Shown here in pieces: positions 41,454-51,452 of a stretch of 64,000 bases of DNA. The notes under the pieces are model-generated. The model was not told the DNA's origin. It made no database searches and saw only the letters and a list, made by a program, of their open reading frames with translations. Within the stretch, counting starts at the first letter, position 1. Each line of letters opens with the position of its first letter. The stretch is from Zoogloea oleivorans (GTDB lineage Bacteria; Pseudomonadota; Gammaproteobacteria; Burkholderiales; Rhodocyclaceae): the NCBI RefSeq assembly GCF_008107625.1, contig NZ_SDKK01000010.1, positions 124,001 through 188,000 on the forward strand, in the 5' to 3' direction. The position numbers and the translations under genes are program-made.

Positions 41454-43904
41454 ATGCCGAGCAAGCTCTCGATCCGCGTTCGCCTCCTGCTGGCCAGCAC
41501 CGTAGTCCAGATTGTGATGCTCACCCTGCTGCTCACCAACAGCGGGCGCCTCATGAACGAGGCGACCACGGCCAGCCTGAACACGCTCATCGCCCAGAAT
41601 TCGGCCATTCTCAACGTGGTCACGGCCACCTTCGTGCCCCAGGGGCGCTACAAAGCCCTGCAGGACGCCCTCGGCGAGCTTCTCAACGAAACCAACGAAG
41701 GCCTGATCTACGTCCGCATCGTCGACAGCACCGGCCAGACCCGGGTCCGTGCCGGCCTGCCGGACATGACAACCCTGCCGCCACCAGACGATGCCTCGGC
41801 CCTCAACCTCGGCGCCGGCATCAACAACAACCTGATCCACATTCGCCGCCCGGTGCTTCTCGAACGCAACCAGGTGGGCTTCGTCCAGTTCGGCGTCTCG
41901 GTTGCCGCGCTCACCATCGCCAAGCAGCGCATTCTCAGCCAGGGCATTGCCATCGCCAGTGCCGAAGTACTGCTCACCCTGCTGCTGCTGAGCGCCGTCG
42001 GCTACCTCATGACGCGCAACCTCGGCCGCCTGCTGCGCGGCAGCCAGGCCATTGCCGCCGGCCAGCTCTCCCACCGCCTGCCCGAACACGGCCAGGACGA
42101 ACTCGCCCAGCTCTGCCAGCACTTCAACCGCATGGCCAGCGCCCTCCAGTCGCGCATCCAGGAACTCGAGACCACCGCCCACCAGCTCGCCAACAGCGAA
42201 GAACGCTACGCCCTCGCAACCCGCGCCGCCAACGACGGCCTGTGGGACTGGGATCTAGCCAACGACAAAACCTACTTTGCACCGCGCTTTGCCGAGATCC
42301 TCGGCCTGACGGCCGACACCTTTGCCGGCACCAGGGACACCCTCGTCACCTACCTCCATCCCGAAGACCGGGAGCCCTTCCGCCTGCGCATGATCGCCCA
42401 CCTGAAACGGGAATCCGCCCAGCTCATGGTCGAACACCGCATCCTGCATGCCGACGGCAGCTACCGCTGGATCCTGACCTGCGGCATGGCCGTCTTCGAC
42501 GCCAAGAGCGGGCGGGCCGTGCGCATGGCCGGCTCCATCAGCGACATCCACCTGCGCAAGCGGGCCGAAGACCAGCTCGTCCATGACGCCCTCCACGACG
42601 GCCTCACCGGCCTCGCCAACCGGGCGCTCTTCGTCGAACACCTGCAGAACACCCTGCGTCACGCCGATCGGGTCACCGGCAGCCTGTTTGCCGTGCTGCA
42701 CATCAACATTGAACGCTTCCACGTGGTCAACGACAGCCTCGGCTACTCCGCCGGTGACGACCTGCTGCGTCTCGTGGCGTCACGCATCCGCGCCCTGGCC
42801 CGCTCCGGCGACGTGGTCGGGCGCATCGGCGGTGACCAGTTCGCCGTACTGCTCGACGACATCACCGAGGCCAGCGAAGCGATCCGCTTCTCCGAAAACC
42901 TGCAGGTCCGACTCGCCGAAAACGCCGAACTCAACGGCCATTCCCTGTGCCCCAAGACCCGCATCGGCGTAGCCCTCGGCAGCGGTGGCTTCAACAACGC
43001 CGAAGACCTCATGCGCGACGCCGACAACGCCATGCACCGCTCCCGGAGCAGTGCCGACAACACCATCACCGTCTTCCAGTCGGCCATGCACCAGCAAGTC
43101 ATGCGCGACCTCCAGCTCGAATCCCAGCTGCGCACCGCCCTGCGGGATCACCAGCTGGTAGCCCACTTCCAGCCCATCGTCGACCTCAAAACCGGTCGTG
43201 CTACCGGCTTCGAGGCCCTCGTGCGGTGGCCCCAGGCCAGCTCGCGACGCATTGGCCCCGACGTATTCATTCCCCTCGCCGAATCCCTCGGTCTGGTCCA
43301 CGAACTCGGCATGCAGATGCTCGACCAGACCTGTGCCCGCCTGAAAGCATGGCGCGAGTGCGGTCTCGCCGACACCAACCTGTCGATCAGCGTCAACCTG
43401 TCACCCCGCCAGCTCATGCAGACAGACCTGGCCGATCAGGTCGTCGCCTGCATCGACCGCCACGGCCTGCCTCCCAGCGCCCTCAAGCTCGAAATCACCG
43501 AAGGCACCCTCGTCACGCGCAAGGAACTCGCCACCAGCCAGCTCGGCAAGCTGCGCGCCAAGGGTCTCAAGATACTCATCGATGACTTCGGCACCGGCTA
43601 CTCTTCCCTCAGCTACCTCCATTCCATACCCTGTGACACCATCAAGCTCGACGGCTCCTTCATCCGTGAAATCGAACGCGACACCCGCCTGCGCGCCATC
43701 GTCGGCGCAAGCATCCACCTGGCCCACGAACTGGGCATGAGCGTGGTGGCCGAATGCATTGAAACCCGGGCCCAGGCCGACTTGCTCCGGGAACTGAACT
43801 GCGATTTCGGGCAGGGCTACCTCTTCTCCCCCGCCGAACCGGCAGACCGGGTCGAAGAATGGCTTACCACCAACGCCAGCCAGCCCGAATGGAGCCACGC
43901 ATGA
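41454..43904 (+). CDS. Membrane sensor HAMP-PAS-GGDEF-EAL protein (probable phosphodiesterase)
   Basis: An 816-residue inner-membrane c-di-GMP protein. Helices at about 8-28 and 164-185 bracket a periplasmic sensor of about 130 residues. HAMP (about 187-238) and PAS (about 250-370) follow. The GGDEF domain has the signature GGDQF (RIGGDQFAVLL, about 457), losing the acidic fourth residue, so cyclase activity is doubtful. The EAL domain from about 560 has [37 protein letters not shown] and VVAECIET, which looks active. Its stop overlaps the beta-barrel gene by ATGA. A small periplasmic binding-like protein is encoded next, so the periplasmic sensor may read that protein. The 171 bases before it show no clear promoter. 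Confidence 0.9.
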   Translation: MPSKLSIRVRLLLASTVVQIVMLTLLLTNSGRLMNEATTASLNTLIAQNSAILNVVTATFVPQGRYKALQDALGELLNETNEGLIYVRIVDSTGQTRVRAGLPDMTTLPPPDDASALNLGAGINNNLIHIRRPVLLERNQVGFVQFGVSVAALTIAKQRILSQGIAIASAEVLLTLLLLSAVGYLMTRNLGRLLRGSQAIAAGQLSHRLPEHGQDELAQLCQHFNRMASALQSRIQELETTAHQLANSEERYALATRAANDGLWDWDLANDKTYFAPRFAEILGLTADTFAGTRDTLVTYLHPEDREPFRLRMIAHLKRESAQLMVEHRILHADGSYRWILTCGMAVFDAKSGRAVRMAGSISDIHLRKRAEDQLVHDALHDGLTGLANRALFVEHLQNTLRHADRVTGSLFAVLHINIERFHVVNDSLGYSAGDDLLRLVASRIRALARSGDVVGRIGGDQFAVLLDDITEASEAIRFSENLQVRLAENAELNGHSLCPKTRIGVALGSGGFNNAEDLMRDADNAMHRSRSSADNTITVFQSAMHQQVMRDLQLESQLRTALRDHQLVAHFQPIVDLKTGRATGFEALVRWPQASSRRIGPDVFIPLAESLGLVHELGMQMLDQTCARLKAWRECGLADTNLSISVNLSPRQLMQTDLADQVVACIDRHGLPPSALKLEITEGTLVTRKELATSQLGKLRAKGLKILIDDFGTGYSSLSYLHSIPCDTIKLDGSFIREIERDTRLRAIVGASIHLAHELGMSVVAECIETRAQADLLRELNCDFGQGYLFSPAEPADRVEEWLTTNASQPEWSHA

Positions 43905-45106
43905 GACGCATCGCCGCAACAGTCCTCGCCCTCGCTCTCGCCCTGCCTCCCGGCACAGCAACGGCGGCAGACTCCCCTTCCCCGTTCAGCCTGTCGGGCT
44001 TCGGCACCCTCAGCGCCGTCCGCACCGACAAGGACAACCGGATATTCCGCAGCAGCACCCTGCAGGACAGCGGTGCAGGCACCAGCGTCGACCTGTCCGT
44101 CGACTCCGTCCTGGGCCTGCAAGGCTCCTTCAAGTTCAGCGAATCCCTCGACCTGACAGTCCAGTCAGTCGTGCGCAAAGGCACCGCCGACAATTACTCG
44201 CCGCAAATCACCTGGAACTTCATCCGCTTCCTGGTGACCCCCGCGCTGGTGATTCGCGTCGGCCGCACGCGCGCCCCGTTCTTCATGTACTCCGACTCGC
44301 TGAATCTCAACTACACCATCCCCTGGGTACGCCCGCCGGTTGAAGTTTACAGCCTGAATCCCTTCTCCAATCTGGACGGAATCGACGCGCTTTACCGCCT
44401 CCCGCTGGGCAACATGGACCTGGAACTGCATGCCTACGGCGGCAAGAGCGACCTCAAGATCCGCGACGGCTCCGGCAAGCTGCAAGCCACCCGGGGCATC
44501 AGGGCCGCCGTGAGTACGTCCGGCCTGACCGCGCAGGTCGGGTTCGCAAAATCCAATCTCGCCCTGAACTGGGGAGGCTCTTTTTTCACCAGCCTGAGCA
44601 ACCAGCTTGAGGCCACAGGAAACGGGCACCTGCGAAATGAAATCTCCGGCTTCGACAGCAAGACCACCTTCATCTCGACCGGCTTTCAGTACGACAAGGA
44701 CAAGGTCCTGATCGTCGGCGAATACGCCATGCGGACCGTCGACCGCTACACCACCAGTTCGGTGGGCTGGTATCTGACCTCCGGCTACCGCTTCGGCCCG
44801 CTGACGCCTTACGTCACCTACGCCCGACAGGCCGAGGTCTCGACGGACATCTCCGCCACCACCGGCGTCCCCGGACTCGACAGTTCCATCGAGTTGTTCA
44901 ACGCACTCAGAAACAAGGCCCAGCGCAGCATCGCCGTTGGCCTGCGGTGGGACGCCGCCCGTCACATCGCCATCAAGACCCAGCTCGAACGCGTCCAGCC
45001 CGGGCCCCGCGGGCTTGGCATTTTTCTGTCGGACGACTTCCGCGACAATGCAAATCCCGGCGGACCGATACACGTCCTGACCCTCTCGACGGACTTCGTG
45101 TTCTAA
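43901..45106 (+). CDS. Outer-membrane beta-barrel (porin-like) protein
   Basis: A 401-residue secreted protein with a signal peptide ending around residue 22 (MRRIAATVLALALALPPGTATA). The mature part has alternating beta-strand character, begins FSLSGFGTLSAVRT, and ends in the Phe typical of outer-membrane barrels (LSTDFVF). Segments such as VRKGTADNYSPQITWNFIRF and IRVGRTRAPFFMYSDSLN resemble DcaP/phosphate-selective-type trimeric porins. I cannot state the substrate. The start overlaps the GGDEF-EAL stop by ATGA, so its synthesis is tied to the phosphodiesterase. It is followed 4 bases later by the small periplasmic protein gene. Confidence 0.8.
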   Translation: MRRIAATVLALALALPPGTATAADSPSPFSLSGFGTLSAVRTDKDNRIFRSSTLQDSGAGTSVDLSVDSVLGLQGSFKFSESLDLTVQSVVRKGTADNYSPQITWNFIRFLVTPALVIRVGRTRAPFFMYSDSLNLNYTIPWVRPPVEVYSLNPFSNLDGIDALYRLPLGNMDLELHAYGGKSDLKIRDGSGKLQATRGIRAAVSTSGLTAQVGFAKSNLALNWGGSFFTSLSNQLEATGNGHLRNEISGFDSKTTFISTGFQYDKDKVLIVGEYAMRTVDRYTTSSVGWYLTSGYRFGPLTPYVTYARQAEVSTDISATTGVPGLDSSIELFNALRNKAQRSIAVGLRWDAARHIAIKTQLERVQPGPRGLGIFLSDDFRDNANPGGPIHVLTLSTDFVF

Positions 45107-45110
45107 GCCG

Positions 45111-45530
45111 ATGCGCCAGGTCCTCACCCTGCTGCTACTCGCCTCGCTACTGCTCTCCGGAGCCAGTCGGGCAGAAATCGTTGTCGTCGCCAGCAACCGC
45201 AGCGGCCCCATCGAACTGACTCGCGAGCAGGCCGAAAAGCTCTATCTCGGCCGCAGCGTCACACTCGGCGACGGCACGCCAATCAGCCTCGTGGACCTGC
45301 CCAACGGCACCCTGCGCGACGACTTTTACCTCAAGCTGACAGGCAAGAATCCCGCCCAGATCCAGGCCTACTGGTCACACCTCGTATTCACCGGCCGCGC
45401 CCTGCCTCCCAGAGAAGCAGCCTCCGTCGCCGAGGCACGCCAATGGCTGGGCAACACCCCGAATCTGATCGGCTATCTCGACCGGACGGATCTCACCAGC
45501 AACATGCGCATCCTCATCCGCCTGCCTTGA
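45111..45530 (+). CDS. Small PstS-like periplasmic substrate-binding-domain protein
   Basis: A 139-residue secreted protein with a clear signal peptide (about residues 1-21, ending ASRA). The mature part has the PBP-like (PstS-type) pattern: IVVVASNRSGPIELTREQAEKLYLG near the N-terminus, DLPNGTLRDDFYLKLTGKNP, then WSHLVFTGRALPP. Full phosphate-binding proteins have about 300 residues and two lobes, so this is a single-lobe member, often mis-annotated as a phosphate ABC transporter component. No transporter genes are near. As third gene of the GGDEF-EAL/barrel operon it more likely serves as a periplasmic signal or partner protein, which is an inference from context. Confidence 0.8.
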   Translation: MRQVLTLLLLASLLLSGASRAEIVVVASNRSGPIELTREQAEKLYLGRSVTLGDGTPISLVDLPNGTLRDDFYLKLTGKNPAQIQAYWSHLVFTGRALPPREAASVAEARQWLGNTPNLIGYLDRTDLTSNMRILIRLP

Positions 45531-45645
45531 CCCCTGCACTGTTAACTTCAGTGAGTTTCAGGTCAGCGAGGGGGAAAACCACAGCACGAAGACGTCGGGC
45601 ACCCTAAAATTCGGCGCGACAGCACTTCTAGCGATACTTTTTCCC

Positions 45646-46401
45646 ATGACGCAGCCCCACAGCAGCACCAGCCACTGCAGTCCCACGGCAGCCATGACAC
45701 CCGGACAAACCCTCATGTGGTTCCTCGGTGGCATCGCAGCCATGTTCGTGATTGTCTCGATCGCCTTCGGCATCAAGCTTGCCACAGAAGGACGACTTTC
45801 CCTGTTTGGCAAGGGTAGCCAGAGCGTCGCACTCCAGACCAGCACCAGTCTGCCTCCTGACAAGCCGGTACCGGACAACGAACCCGTCACCCCGCCAGTC
45901 TCAGCGGCCACCGTCAGCCCGGGCACCAGCGGTGGATTCGTCTCCGGCTCCGAAAACATCCTCCCCCCGGAAGCCGCTCATCTGGCCAGGAGCCCGGTTG
46001 AAGCCAGCGCTGCGCCCCTGCCCACCGAAGCAGCACACGCTTCGACGCCAGCAGCAGCCCCGCCGGCCAGCAGCATCCCGGACGTCCTGGAGGCTTGGGC
46101 AGCAGACTGGACGCACAAGGACGTCACCGCTTACCTTGCCCACTATGCAAGTGATTTCAAGCCGGCCAACGGCCTCGACAGACAAGCCTGGATCGCCCAG
46201 CGCAAGCAGCGCCTGGCCAAACCCGAAACCATCTCGGTAACGATTTCCGATCTCGACATCAAACCTGCCGGCGACAAGGCCAGCGCCCGCTTCACCCAGA
46301 CCTACCGCGCCGGCGAGCAAAACCTCCGGGAAACCAAGACCCTCGAACTCACGCTACGCGACGGACAGTGGCTGATTCAGCAGGAGCGCATCGGGAGCTG
46401 A
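45646..46401 (+). CDS. Membrane-anchored protein with C-terminal NTF2-like (Cds6-type) domain
   Basis: A 251-residue protein with one transmembrane helix at about residues 24-45 (TLMWFLGGIAAMFVIVSIAFGI). A Pro/Ala/Ser-rich linker follows to about 140, then an NTF2-like domain (VLEAWAADWTHKDVTAYLAH, YASDFKPANGLDRQAW, KTLELTLRDGQWLIQQERI). This C-terminal type also occurs attached to L,D-transpeptidases and other envelope proteins, so an envelope role is likely but not proven. The ATG at 45646 or the in-frame one at 45694 could be the start; neither has a strong ribosome site. It stands 115 bases after the PstS-like gene and just ahead of the rplU promoter. Confidence 0.7.
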   Translation: MTQPHSSTSHCSPTAAMTPGQTLMWFLGGIAAMFVIVSIAFGIKLATEGRLSLFGKGSQSVALQTSTSLPPDKPVPDNEPVTPPVSAATVSPGTSGGFVSGSENILPPEAAHLARSPVEASAAPLPTEAAHASTPAAAPPASSIPDVLEAWAADWTHKDVTAYLAHYASDFKPANGLDRQAWIAQRKQRLAKPETISVTISDLDIKPAGDKASARFTQTYRAGEQNLRETKTLELTLRDGQWLIQQERIGS

Positions 46402-46422
46402 AGGGCAAAACACAGGGCTTCC

Positions 46423-46451
46423 TTGACAGGTTACGGGTTAGCGTATAAAAT
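46423..46451 (+). promoter_or_regulatory. Sigma-70 promoter of rplU-rpmA
   Basis: TTGACA at 46423-46428 and TAAAAT at 46446-46451 are 17 bases apart (TATAAA begins at 46444). This is the best sigma-70 promoter in the window and lies 40 bases before the rplU start, as expected for ribosomal protein genes. Confidence 0.88.
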
Positions 46452-46490
46452 TCCGCGTTTCCTGAAAACCCTTCAAATCGGAGTACATCC

Positions 46491-46802
46491 ATGTACGCGG
46501 TCATAAAAACCGGCGGCAAGCAGTATCGCGTCGTCGCCGGCGAAAAACTCAAAGTAGAACAGATACCGGCAGACGTGGGCTCGCAAATCACCATCGACCA
46601 GGTTTTCATGGTTGGCGAAGGCGAGTCGGTCAAGATTGGTACGCCCGTAGTCACTGGCGCCACCGTCACCGTCACCGTGGTTTCCCACGGCCGTCACGAC
46701 AAGATCAAGATCTTCAAGATGCGTCGTCGTAAGCACTACCAGAAGCATCAAGGTCACCGCCAGAACTACACCGAGATTCGCATCGAAGCGATTTCGGCAT
46801 AA
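46491..46802 (+). CDS. rplU: 50S ribosomal protein L21
   Basis: 103 residues, the normal length. It starts [20 protein letters not shown] and has the conserved basic segment [20 protein letters not shown], which contacts 23S rRNA. GGAG lies upstream of the ATG. It has a strong sigma-70 promoter and is followed by rpmA after 12 bases. Confidence 0.98.
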   Translation: MYAVIKTGGKQYRVVAGEKLKVEQIPADVGSQITIDQVFMVGEGESVKIGTPVVTGATVTVTVVSHGRHDKIKIFKMRRRKHYQKHQGHRQNYTEIRIEAISA

Positions 46803-46814
46803 GGAGAAAGCGAC

Positions 46815-47078
46815 ATGGCACACAAAAAGGCTGGCGGCAGTTCACGTAACGGTCGCGACTCAGAAAGCAAACGTCTTGGCGTAAAGCGCTACGGCGGTCA
46901 ATTCGTTCTCGCCGGCAACATCATTGTTCGCCAGCGTGGCACCGAATACCACCCGGGCGACAACGTCGGCATCGGCAAGGATCACACCTTGTTTGCGCTG
47001 ACCGAAGGCACCGTTCAGTTCACCGTCAAGGGCGCCAACAAGCGTCGTACCGTGAGCATCGTCGCTGCTGCTGAATAA
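46815..47078 (+). CDS. rpmA: 50S ribosomal protein L27
   Basis: 87 residues. The N-terminus [20 protein letters not shown] is the tail that reaches the peptidyl-transferase centre, and there is no cleaved N-terminal extension as in Firmicutes. The core [19 protein letters not shown] is conserved. An AAGGAGA site precedes the ATG. A terminator after the gene separates most transcription from obgE. Confidence 0.98.
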   Translation: MAHKKAGGSSRNGRDSESKRLGVKRYGGQFVLAGNIIVRQRGTEYHPGDNVGIGKDHTLFALTEGTVQFTVKGANKRRTVSIVAAAE

Positions 47079-47097
47079 GCGCCGACGGCAAGTCTTC

Positions 47098-49459
<2,362 letters not shown>

Positions 49460-49479
49460 CCTGCACCCAATGCCCGTAC

Positions 49480-49516
49480 AAAGAAAATGGCCACCGATTC
49501 GGTGGCCATTTTCTTT
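49480..49516 (+). terminator. Rho-independent terminator after proB
   Basis: A perfect 16-bp stem, AAAGAAAATGGCCACC with GGTGGCCATTTTCTTT, around a GATTC loop. It can also act from the opposite strand as a second barrier behind the porin gene. Confidence 0.92.
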
Positions 49517-49561
49517 GGCTTGCCCAGCACTGCAAATCCATAACACTCAGGAACTCTGAAT

Positions 49562-49587
49562 AAAAAAACAGGCACCCGAAGGTGCCC
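49562..49587 (-). terminator. Rho-independent terminator of the porin gene
   Basis: On the minus strand GGCACC-TTCG-GGTGCC (a UUCG-type tetraloop) is followed by TGTTTTTTTA. Confidence 0.9.
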
Positions 49588-49616
49588 GTCTTGTTCCGAT
49601 TCAGAGCAAGTCTGAA

Positions 49617-50828
49617 TTAGAAGGAGTGACGCAGGCCCAGCTGGATGCCTTGAATGGTGGCGCCAGCGGTGTTCAGGCCAGCAACAGCAGTGCTCGGGTT
49701 GATGCCGACAGCGTTGATGCCGAAATCGTAACGGGCATTGTTGTCGTTGTTCAGGTGAGCATAGACAGCCTTGAGCATGGTGCGCTTGGACAGGCTGTGC
49801 TCGTAGCCAACTTCAAACAACTTGGCGCCGCTATCCTTAGCATCCGAACCATCAACCTTCAGGTCGCGCGCAAGGTAAACCTGAGCCAGCAACTTGCCAG
49901 CCGGGGTCACGTTGAAAGTGCCGCCCAAACCGAATACGTTCTGGGTGATCTTGCCACCAATGCCGGCATGATCAGCACGGGCATGGTCGAACAGGGCACG
50001 CACGGAAGCGATACCGAAGTCGTAGGAGCCACCGACACGGAAGTCGCTCACGTCAGCCTGCTTGGAACCGCCTGCGAAGGTCTGACCCAGGGACACGGCG
50101 TTGTAGGTCACGGCAGCCATAGCCGGGCCGTTAGCGTACTTCAGACCCACATCGTAGCCGGTCGTATTGGCAGCAGAAGCACCTTGGAAAGCCTTGTTTT
50201 CGTTGGCCACGTAAGCTGCGGTAACGCTCAGGCCAGCGAAGCTCGGGGACACGTAGGCAATCGCGTTCTTCCAGCGGGTATCAAAGATTGAGGTGCAGGT
50301 CGAGGAGCGAGCGCAGTTGGTGGTCGTATTGGGAGCTGCACCGGGGTAGCTGCCAGCCAGATCAGTGGTGTTAACCAGATAGCCACCCAGCTTGCCCAGC
50401 AGGGCAGAGTTGGCGCCGATACCGGTAGCGCCGGCATTGACATCAAGAGCGGCGCCCAGAGCACGGGTCGGGCCGGTCAGGTTACCCAGAACCACGGTAC
50501 CGAAGCCGCCAGCGACACCAACGAAGCTGTCGCGAGTCGCGCCAATACCGCCAGTGTTATCAAAGCCAACACTGCTTTCGTACTGGAACACGGCGGTCAG
50601 ACCATTGCCCAGAGCTTCAGCGCCCTTGAAACCGATCAGGGAAGAGTTGGTGGAAACACGGGTGGTGTTGCCCAGGTCGTTATCGCCAGCGGCGTTGCCA
50701 GCAGTGTTGGAAACGCGAACAACGTCAAAGGAGCCGTCGGCAACACCGTAAACGGTCACGTTGGCTTGAGCGAAGGCACCGGTGGAAACCAGGCCGGCGA
50801 CGGCCAGAGCGATCAAATTCTTTTGCAT
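49617..50828 (-). CDS. Gram-negative porin (betaproteobacterial OmpC/PorB type)
   Basis: General diffusion porin of 403 residues. The signal peptide is MQKNLIALAVAGLVSTGAFA, and the mature protein begins QANVTVYGVADGSFDVVRV. The PEFV-like strand pattern and EALGNGLTAVFQYESSV plus the barrel end GIQLGLRHSF (terminal Phe) are classic for the family. Codon use is biased towards a few codons, in line with high expression. An AGGAG site precedes ATG 50828. The untranslated leader appears to be about 100 bases. It is flanked by strong terminators and is its own transcription unit. Confidence 0.95.
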   Translation of the reverse strand: MQKNLIALAVAGLVSTGAFAQANVTVYGVADGSFDVVRVSNTAGNAAGDNDLGNTTRVSTNSSLIGFKGAEALGNGLTAVFQYESSVGFDNTGGIGATRDSFVGVAGGFGTVVLGNLTGPTRALGAALDVNAGATGIGANSALLGKLGGYLVNTTDLAGSYPGAAPNTTTNCARSSTCTSIFDTRWKNAIAYVSPSFAGLSVTAAYVANENKAFQGASAANTTGYDVGLKYANGPAMAAVTYNAVSLGQTFAGGSKQADVSDFRVGGSYDFGIASVRALFDHARADHAGIGGKITQNVFGLGGTFNVTPAGKLLAQVYLARDLKVDGSDAKDSGAKLFEVGYEHSLSKRTMLKAVYAHLNNDNNARYDFGINAVGINPSTAVAGLNTAGATIQGIQLGLRHSF

Positions 50829-50981
50829 ATGTTTCTCCTCTTGATTGAAGACTGGCACGTTCCGCTCGCGCGGGGCCGACCAATTTCACCTCTCTAACGA
50901 GAAGTTGGCCTGCATTGTGTGGGGCAGGCAAAGGGTAGAGCAAGGACAGCGTTGTTTTTTGGGCGTGAGAAGGCGGTGGAC

Positions 50982-50999
50982 TGTTGCAAGTTCGCAACA
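50982..50999. repeat. Inverted repeat upstream of the porin gene
   Basis: TGTTGC-AAGTTC-GCAACA, a perfect 6-bp dyad with a 6-base spacer, about 155-170 bases before the porin start. A second dyad, CCGCCG-TATG-CGGCGG, lies at 51024-51039 next to the cytochrome terminator. The first could be an operator. The rest of 50829-51046 shows only a weak minus-strand -35/-10 pair (TTGCTC/CACAAT). Confidence 0.45.
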
Positions 51000-51046
51000 T
51001 GGACCAGCTAGAATGGAGACGATCCGCCGTATGCGGCGGTCAGAAA

Positions 51047-51073
51047 CAAAAAAGCCAGCCCGCAGGCTGGCTT
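51047..51073 (-). terminator. Rho-independent terminator of the cytochrome gene
   Basis: AGCCAGCC pairs with GGCTGGCT around CGCA; on the minus strand the stem is followed by a T-run. Confidence 0.88.
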
Positions 51074-51093
51074 TTATACGGCGGCGAGGCCGA

Positions 51094-51408
51094 TTACTTC
51101 TGGCTAAGCACCCAGGCCACGAGCGTCTTGGCTTCCGCAGCGCTGACCTGAGGGTTGGGAGGCATCGGCATCGAGCCCCACGCGCCGCTACCACCCTTGA
51201 TAACCTTTTCAGCCAACTTGGCTTCGGCGGTCTTGTCGCCCTTGTACTTGGCGGCGACTTCCTTGTACGCAGGACCGACGACCTTCTTGTCGACGGCGTG
51301 GCAAGCCAGACAGTTCTTGGCCTTGGCCAGATCGGCACCGGCATCGGCGAAAGCGGCAGTAGAGCCCATCAGACCGGCGATGGCGGCGACAGCGACGAGT
51401 TTCTTCAT
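51094..51408 (-). CDS. Small periplasmic cytochrome c (c551/c8 type)
   Basis: 104-residue class I monoheme cytochrome. A signal peptide covers residues 1-20 (MKKLVAVAAIAGLMGSTAAF). Heme binding is by CLACH at about 32-36, and the distal methionine is in MPMPPNPQVS near residue 80. Length and spacing are those of the soluble electron carriers that feed cytochrome cd1, cytochrome oxidases or other periplasmic reductases. GAGG precedes ATG 51408; the frame upstream has no family sequence. It follows the YyaL-type gene after 44 bases. Confidence 0.94.
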   Translation of the reverse strand: MKKLVAVAAIAGLMGSTAAFADAGADLAKAKNCLACHAVDKKVVGPAYKEVAAKYKGDKTAEAKLAEKVIKGGSGAWGSMPMPPNPQVSAAEAKTLVAWVLSQK

Positions 51409-51452
51409 TGTGATCCTCTCGGGTTGTGTGGCAAAAAACATAGCAGCGGAGT

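Noticed and set aside
45111-45530. Component of a phosphate ABC transporter
   Set aside because: Only a single small lobe is present, no permease or ATPase gene is near, and the operon partners are a c-di-GMP protein and an outer-membrane barrel.
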